This document shows positions 59,320-64,000 of a stretch of 64,000 bases of DNA, one piece after another (position 1 is the stretch's first letter; each line of letters opens with the position of its first letter). The stretch lies in contig CAMCCC010000003.1 of assembly GCA_945873205.1 (NCBI GenBank), positions 62,001 to 126,000 on the forward strand, in the 5' to 3' direction. A program made the translations under genes and the position numbers. Source of the DNA: an uncultured bacterium. GTDB lineage: Bacteria > Bacillota > Clostridia > Oscillospirales > Oscillospiraceae. The notes under the pieces were generated by a model. The model had not been told where the DNA came from. It did no database searches and saw only the letters and a program-made list of their open reading frames with translations.

Positions 59320-59413
59320 AATTATCAACCTTTCCTTTCTTCAGTAGCTGACTAAACGGAGTGATCTGCTGATTTTTGAAAGCATGTTGGGGCATGCTTT
59401 CTGCTGCGTATAT

Positions 59414-59425
59414 AGAGTACACTCT
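59414..59425. promoter_or_regulatory. Operator-like inverted repeat 1, SDR unit
   Basis: AGAGTACACTCT, arms AGAGT/ACTCT around AC, lies just downstream of the -10 candidate TATAGT (rightmost, minus strand) for the SDR unit. It recurs at 59600-59611 and 60343-60354. Confidence 0.65.
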
Positions 59426-59599
59426 ACGCAAGATACTATACCACCCTTTCTAAAAAAGCAAGAGGGTAATCCCGCGTAATTCTGTATAATTTTTCTTGTC
59501 AATTTTTGGTCAATTATGACAAAAACGCAGTTTAAGGCCTTTTTCCCAAAAAATCTTCTTTACATTTTGTGAAAAGAATGTTAAATTTCGTACAGAATT

Positions 59600-59611
59600 G
59601 GAGTGTGCTCT
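59600..59611. promoter_or_regulatory. Operator-like inverted repeat 2, tetR gene
   Basis: GGAGTGTGCTCT; its complement AGAGCACACTCC differs from site 1 by two bases. It lies next to the TATACT -10 candidate (59611-59616) of the tetR gene. Confidence 0.65.
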
Positions 59612-59691
59612 ATACTGACGTGATCCGTTTCAGCGTAACGCCGGTGCAGCGCAGGGAGCTTTTTTACTCAATCAAAAGAGGTATTGGTACA

Positions 59692-60297
59692 ATGGAGCTG
59701 AATACACCAAAGCAGGTACAGACGCAGGAGACAAAGCAGCGCATTTATAAGGCCGCCTGCGATATTATGAAGAAGAAGGGCTTCTCCTACATGACCGTCA
59801 GCAATATCTGCAAGGTGGCCAATGTTTCCAACGGTACTTTCTTTTACCACTTCAAGACAAAGGAGGAGCTGTTCACACACTTCAATTACGAACAGTTTGC
59901 CGAATTTCGCAATAAAAATAAGTTTGATCAGTCTGTGAAGGATTTGCCCTTTGACCGGCAGATCATCACCTTTTACGACTATTGGGCCGACTACATGGAG
60001 CAAGTCGGCATAGAATTCTTTTCCAGCTACTACAACACCAAGAACTATTCTCTGGATGTACGCATCTGGAATAGCCGCCAGCCGGTGTTTATATGGAACT
60101 ATCCCGGCGAAGTCCTGAGCCGGGCAAAAAAGGAAGGTCTGCTGAAGGACGATGTAGCGGTGGATCACAGCGCAGAGGTTTTCGCCACCATCATGAAGGG
60201 GATTGCCTTTGACTGGTGCTTGAGCAAAGGCGCCTTTGATATGCATGAACGCATCGAAGAGATTCTGGGGCCTTATCTGGCCAGCATCAGCAAATAA
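59692..60297 (+). CDS. TetR family transcriptional regulator
   Basis: 201 residues. The N-terminal helix-turn-helix (about 15-60; KQRIYKAACDIMKKKGFSYMTV, then NVSNGTFFYHFKTKEELF) is the TetR signature; the C-terminal helical domain should bind the inducer. The frame extends further upstream to 59569 without a ribosome site, while AAAAGAGG precedes ATG 59692. It lies between the divergent SDR unit and the GntP-type permease gene, and three copies of an operator-like motif mark their promoters, so it probably represses all three. Confidence 0.9.
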   Translation: MELNTPKQVQTQETKQRIYKAACDIMKKKGFSYMTVSNICKVANVSNGTFFYHFKTKEELFTHFNYEQFAEFRNKNKFDQSVKDLPFDRQIITFYDYWADYMEQVGIEFFSSYYNTKNYSLDVRIWNSRQPVFIWNYPGEVLSRAKKEGLLKDDVAVDHSAEVFATIMKGIAFDWCLSKGAFDMHERIEEILGPYLASISK

Positions 60298-60342
60298 TTT
60301 TTATTGATATCATTTTGTTGAATTCCTGCATAGCAGGCAAAT

Positions 60343-60354
60343 TGAGTACACTCT
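60343..60354. promoter_or_regulatory. Operator-like inverted repeat 3, GntP-type permease
   Basis: TGAGTACACTCT matches site 1 at 11 of 12 bases and lies about 115 bases before the permease start, in the 170-base gap after tetR. Confidence 0.62.
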
Positions 60355-60468
60355 CCAGGCACATCAACCGCAAGAACGCATTTTGGGGAATGCAGACGGA
60401 AGGTGTGTCAGCTCTCTGCTGTGCGGTTTTCATAATAGTTTTTCAAAATAATATTTGGAGAGGTACAT

Positions 60469-61770
60469 ATGGATATTTTAATTCTGATCATTGCCGTCAT
60501 CGCAATTGGCGTGCTGTGCTTCCTGAATGTCCCCACTCTGGTAGGCGGCATTCTTACATCTCTGGTCCTGATGTTCATCTATCGCATGGACATTTACGAC
60601 GGCCTGCTGAACATCTACATGGGCGGCCTGGTCGGCTTTGCCAAATCCTGGCTGATTCTGTTCACGCTGGGCGCTCTGTTCGGAAAGCTGCTTGAGACCA
60701 CCGGCGGTGCTGACAGCCTCGCCAGAAAGATCCTTAAGTGGGTCGGCCCCAAGAACATCTCTCTGGGCGTCTGTCTGTTCACCGCGATCCTTGCTGCTGC
60801 CGGCGTTTCCAGCTTCATTACCATCTTCATCGTTTACCCCATTGCTCTTAAGCTGTGCCGCAAAGCAAATGTGAACCGTGCTGTCGTTATTGCCGGTTTC
60901 TCCCTGGGCCTGAATCTGGGCCTGGCTCTGCCTTGGGTCCCTGTTACCAATAACGTCCTCTGCGCCAGCTACTTCGGCACCGATGTCAGCGCCGGCGGTC
61001 TGTTGGCTCTGTTCTGCAACATCGTGTTCCTGGCAGTCGGTATCTTCTACATGAAGTGGTATGAGAATCGCCTGGCCGCCAGGGGTCTGGGCTATGCCCC
61101 TGCCTATGGCACCGGCTCTGTGGAGGACGAGAAGGAACTGGATGAAGACGCCGCTGGTCCTCACTGGCTCCTGTCCGTTATCCCCATGCTGATCCCCATT
61201 CTGGTCCTGAACATCTTCAAGGTCAAGGTTGAGGCTGCCCTGCTCTGCGGCGTTCTGGCTGTTATTGTCTGCCAGTTCAAGTATCTGCCCCGCAAGTGGG
61301 ATGTCAACCGCAAGGTTATGTCCGACTCTATCAACATGAGCATGACCACCATTATCAATGCTGCCGCTATCGTGGGCTTTGGCGCCGTCGTTCAGAACTG
61401 CCCCGGATACGCCACCGCTGTTGAGAACATTCTTTCCTACCAGGGCAGCCCCCTGATGATCACCTTCGTTGCTACCAACCTAATTGCCGGTATCGCTGGT
61501 TCTTCCTCTGCCGGTCTGGTTCTGGCTGCTCCTGTTCTCCAGCAGGCCGCCGCTCTCACCAATGCCGCTGCTTTCCACCGCACAACCGTCTTTGCCTCCC
61601 TTGGCCTGGATTCCCTGCCCAACGCCGGCTTCCTGCAGACAGAGTGCACCATCGCCGGTGTGAAGTTCAAGGATGTTTACTTCCCTGTTATCTTCGCTCT
61701 GACCGTTGCTCTGACGCTGGGCCGATGCCTGCTCTACATGGGTCTGTGCGCAATGTTCGGCATTGCCTGA
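60469..61770 (+). CDS. GntP-type permease
   Basis: 433 residues with about twelve membrane segments resembling the GntP gluconate/organic acid permease family: ILFTLGALFGKLLETTGGADSLA near the start, IAGIAGSSSAGLVLAAPVLQ, and FASLGLDSLPNAGFLQTE near the end. It imports a hydroxy acid or similar anion. Its shared operator motif with the SDR-SnoaL unit suggests that it brings in their substrate. GGAGAGG lies before the ATG. Confidence 0.82.
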   Translation: MDILILIIAVIAIGVLCFLNVPTLVGGILTSLVLMFIYRMDIYDGLLNIYMGGLVGFAKSWLILFTLGALFGKLLETTGGADSLARKILKWVGPKNISLGVCLFTAILAAAGVSSFITIFIVYPIALKLCRKANVNRAVVIAGFSLGLNLGLALPWVPVTNNVLCASYFGTDVSAGGLLALFCNIVFLAVGIFYMKWYENRLAARGLGYAPAYGTGSVEDEKELDEDAAGPHWLLSVIPMLIPILVLNIFKVKVEAALLCGVLAVIVCQFKYLPRKWDVNRKVMSDSINMSMTTIINAAAIVGFGAVVQNCPGYATAVENILSYQGSPLMITFVATNLIAGIAGSSSAGLVLAAPVLQQAAALTNAAAFHRTTVFASLGLDSLPNAGFLQTECTIAGVKFKDVYFPVIFALTVALTLGRCLLYMGLCAMFGIA

Positions 61771-61808
61771 ACCAGTTCCCAGGTATAAACAGAACCCTTA
61801 TTCCCCTT

Positions 61809-61843
61809 CGGGCTGCCGGAAATTCCGGCAGCCCGATTTTTTT
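61809..61843 (+). terminator. Terminator of the GntP-type gene
   Basis: CGGGCTGCCGG pairs with CCGGCAGCCCG around five bases, followed by a run of T. Confidence 0.9.
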
Positions 61844-61854
61844 AATTCAATAAT

Positions 61855-61897
61855 AAATCAGCAGAAACTGCATTGAGCAGTTCCTGCTGATTTTGTT
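61855..61897 (-). terminator. Terminator after the DMT transporter gene
   Basis: AAATCAGCAG-AACTGC pairs with GCAGTT-CTGCTGATTT (one bulge); on the minus strand it runs into TTATT. Convergent with the preceding terminator. Confidence 0.7.
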
Positions 61898-61944
61898 TGA
61901 TCAATGCTTTGGGAATCTTTGGTGAAGGGCAATGCCTTCTGATT

Positions 61945-62892
61945 TCAGGATTGGACCGCCGCAGCGGGCTGTCTTTTGGATTGAATATACAGATAGAGGC
62001 CACAGAGGACAATCACTCCGCCCAGCAGCTGATTCCAGGAAGGAAGCTCCCGCAGCAGCAGAAACGCCAGCAGAGCGGCAAGCACCGGTGAAGTAAGACG
62101 GGCCATGGAGATCACCGTGGGGCTGAGATATTTCAAAGCCCAATTAAAAACACTATGCCCCATCAAGCTGCAGAGCACAGCCATGCAGAAAGCGGTCAGC
62201 AGGTTAATGGGCTCATATCCAACCCAGGAATACCCCGCAAGCGGAACCAACAGATCCAGAAACAGGGCTGACACACCGTAAACCAGGAAAGTATAAACCG
62301 TGGTGGAGCAGTTTTTGCGCACCTTTGCGCCAACCAGAGAATAGGCTGCCAGAGTGACGGCGGCTCCCAGGCCGCAGAGATTGCCAAACATCCTGCTTTC
62401 GCCATTGTGCCCAGACCAGGCTACCAGCAGTCCTCCGGCAATGGCAATCCCTATCCCGAGGATGCCCTGCTCTCTGAACTGCTCTTTTCCGGTGAAAAAC
62501 ATAAAAGCGGCTGTAAACAGAACCTCTGTATTTCCCAGCACATGGGTAGCAACAATGGATGTGTTCTGCACGGCCAGAAAATAGGTGAGAAAATGTATGC
62601 CGAGAAAGCATCCGGAAAGCGCGCACCAGGCAAGGGTTTTCTTTTCCAGGTGCAGCAGTTCCTCCCGAAACTTCAGCAACACTGCCGGTAGCAGCAGAAA
62701 GGTCACGATTGTTTTCCGATATGCCGCCAAAACAAGGGCAGGAGCTGTTGAAAAGCGGACAAAAATAGAAGCGGAGGCGCCGAACAGCACTCCTATGAGT
62801 ACGATCACCAAAACCGGAAAGGGAGAGAGTATTCTCTCCCTCCCCCTTTTTTGGCTTCGCTGCTCTTTCCGTTCAGATTGCGTTGCCTGCAT
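61945..62892 (-). CDS. DMT/EamA family transporter
   Basis: About 315 residues with ten membrane helices and two EamA repeats (each beginning near FPVLVIVLIGVLFG and MFGNLCGLGAAVTLAAY). These carriers mostly export amino acids or metabolites. GGAAGG lies five bases before the ATG at 62892, inside the end of the Fe-S flavoenzyme gene, and the two overlap by 20 bases, so they are co-translated. The in-frame ATG at 62940 has no site. Confidence 0.88.
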   Translation of the reverse strand: MQATQSERKEQRSQKRGRERILSPFPVLVIVLIGVLFGASASIFVRFSTAPALVLAAYRKTIVTFLLLPAVLLKFREELLHLEKKTLAWCALSGCFLGIHFLTYFLAVQNTSIVATHVLGNTEVLFTAAFMFFTGKEQFREQGILGIGIAIAGGLLVAWSGHNGESRMFGNLCGLGAAVTLAAYSLVGAKVRKNCSTTVYTFLVYGVSALFLDLLVPLAGYSWVGYEPINLLTAFCMAVLCSLMGHSVFNWALKYLSPTVISMARLTSPVLAALLAFLLLRELPSWNQLLGGVIVLCGLYLYIQSKRQPAAAVQS

Positions 62893-64000
62893 TGAAGCCT
62901 TCCCGGATGTTCTTGTATCCGTTCTTGGTGGTGCTGGCATCGCCTACAACCACCACCTTGCACCCGCAATCCGCCAGTTCCTTTTCCAGAGGATTGTTGC
63001 TGCGTACACCCATGGCATTCACAACCATGTCCACATGCTTGAATTCCACAGGCTCACCATACTCCTCGGCATAGACAACGCCGTCACCGACTCTGGTGAG
63101 CTTGGTATGGGTGTGCACGTCTATCCCGTAGTGACGGATGTGCTCCAGCAGACATGCTCTGGGCTGGGACACAGCATCGGTGATAATATCGGGGGCCATC
63201 TCAATCATGGTGACTTTGCAGCCCTGGACGCCAAGGAACACCGCGGTTTCGGCGCCGGTCATGCCGCCGCCCACAACCACAACATTCTTGCCGTAGTCAG
63301 TGCGGCCACGCAGAACCTCAATAGCCGTTTTGACAAAGTCGCGATTGTCCAGGCCGGGGATGGGCAGGAACATGGGATTGCTGCCGGTGGCCAGAATCAC
63401 AGCATCGGGCTTCTCCTCCAGCACAATCTCTCTGGTAAGCGGCGTGTTCATGCGCAGGTCTATGTTGTACTTCTTAATGATGTTGCGGTAGTTGAGAATC
63501 AGAGAGGCGTATTCGCTCTTTCCGGGAGGTGTCATGGCCGCCAGCCACTGGCCGCCCAGTTCATCGCTGGCCTCAAAGATGGTGACCTTGTGGCCTCTCT
63601 CAGCCGCTCCGTAAGCGGCGGCCAGTCCGGAAACGCCGGCGCCGGCAATAAACACCTTCTTGGGCTGTGCAACGGGAGAAAGGTCATACACGGTTTCCCG
63701 GCAGGTGTGAGGATTCGCGATGCAGTTGACCTTATTGCCAACAGCGGTTTCACCGGTGCAGCCCTGGTTGCAGCCGATACAGTGAATAATTTCATCCAGT
63801 TTTCCGGCTTTTGCCTTGTTGGGAAGCTCCGGGTCTGCCAGAGAGGCGCGGGCCATGACGATAAAGTCGGCTTTGCCATCCAAAAGCATGGTTTCGGACA
63901 TGTATATGTCATTGTAGCGGCCGACGGCAAGCACGGGAATCTTTACAGCGGCCTTGATGGCAGCGGCATTATCGGCATAGTGCATCACAGGAACAAAGCC
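62873..64000 (-). CDS. NADH:flavin oxidoreductase with Fe-S cluster, right part cut by window edge
   Basis: Partial gene, 5' end beyond the window: the frame is open to base 64000. It holds the last part of the FMN barrel (VPVLAVGRYNDIYMSETML, VMARASLADPELPNKA), the [4Fe-4S] ligands HCIGCNQGC and a Cys eleven residues later, and the FAD/NAD domain (VFIAGAGVSGLAAA, VVVVGGGMTGAETAV). The layout is that of 2-enoate reductase, BaiCD/BaiH and dienoyl-CoA reductases. Its end overlaps the DMT transporter gene. It could serve with the nearby SDR-SnoaL unit. Confidence 0.9.
   Translation of the reverse strand, partial: GFVPVMHYADNAAAIKAAVKIPVLAVGRYNDIYMSETMLLDGKADFIVMARASLADPELPNKAKAGKLDEIIHCIGCNQGCTGETAVGNKVNCIANPHTCRETVYDLSPVAQPKKVFIAGAGVSGLAAAYGAAERGHKVTIFEASDELGGQWLAAMTPPGKSEYASLILNYRNIIKKYNIDLRMNTPLTREIVLEEKPDAVILATGSNPMFLPIPGLDNRDFVKTAIEVLRGRTDYGKNVVVVGGGMTGAETAVFLGVQGCKVTMIEMAPDIITDAVSQPRACLLEHIRHYGIDVHTHTKLTRVGDGVVYAEEYGEPVEFKHVDMVVNAMGVRSNNPLEKELADCGCKVVVVGDASTTKNGYKNIREGFNAGNAI

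Noticed and set aside
1-64000. CRISPR array
   Set aside because: No evenly spaced repeats of 24-40 bases were seen; the repeats noted are hairpins or operator motifs.

Overview
The window reads as chromosome of an anaerobic gut Firmicute, most likely a GC-rich Clostridia of the Oscillospiraceae type. This rests on strong housekeeping promoters (TTGACA, 17 bases, TATAAT), CCA-encoding tRNA genes, a T-box leader, TRAP transporters and Fe-S flavoenzymes of the 2-enoate reductase family. Species is not resolved.

Bases 1-31.3 kb are mostly housekeeping and GC-rich: a YugP-type protease, three tRNAs, an SDR/gamma-glutamyltransferase-like/patatin run, murC, a cca-UDG-DUF2156-GNAT run, rsmE, proS, a membrane pair that may start at an AUU codon, a tryptophan ABC transporter (trpXYZ-like) behind a T-box whose specifier reads UGG, an AI-2E family protein, a short aspartate kinase, a PurN-like protein without its catalytic residues, a tightly overlapping four-gene run ending in ygiQ and DUF1294, a five-tRNA operon, and an ECF sigma/DUF4179 regulator pair.

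From about 31.4 kb the window becomes accessory catabolism, with local base composition and codon use that look more AT-rich at first. The modules are: (A) 31.5-36.6 kb, D-serine ammonia-lyase, two membrane proteins, an M81 peptidase and an XRE-cupin regulator; (B) 37.2-45.6 kb, AraC regulator, SDR, type I dehydroquinase-like protein, Fe-S old-yellow-enzyme, TRAP transporter and second SDR; (C) 46.0-48.4 kb, KDPG aldolase, KDG kinase and RraA-like protein with a decayed GntR regulator; (D) 48.9-57.1 kb, class II aldolase, DeoR regulator, FGGY kinase, fused double RpiB protein, second TRAP transporter and an AEC carrier; (E) 57.2-61.8 kb, SDR, a BaiE-like SnoaL protein and DUF169 facing a TetR regulator and a GntP-type permease, with one operator-like motif repeated at three sites; (F) a DMT transporter and a second Fe-S flavoenzyme that runs off the right edge.

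An integrase remnant between A and B and the tRNA operon just left of the region fit stepwise acquisition. Each module pairs a regulator, an importer and a few oxidoreductases or aldolases, so the region looks like a set of scavenging pathways for sugar acids, D-amino acid compounds and alicyclic or steroid-like acids. The substrates are inferred and not shown.
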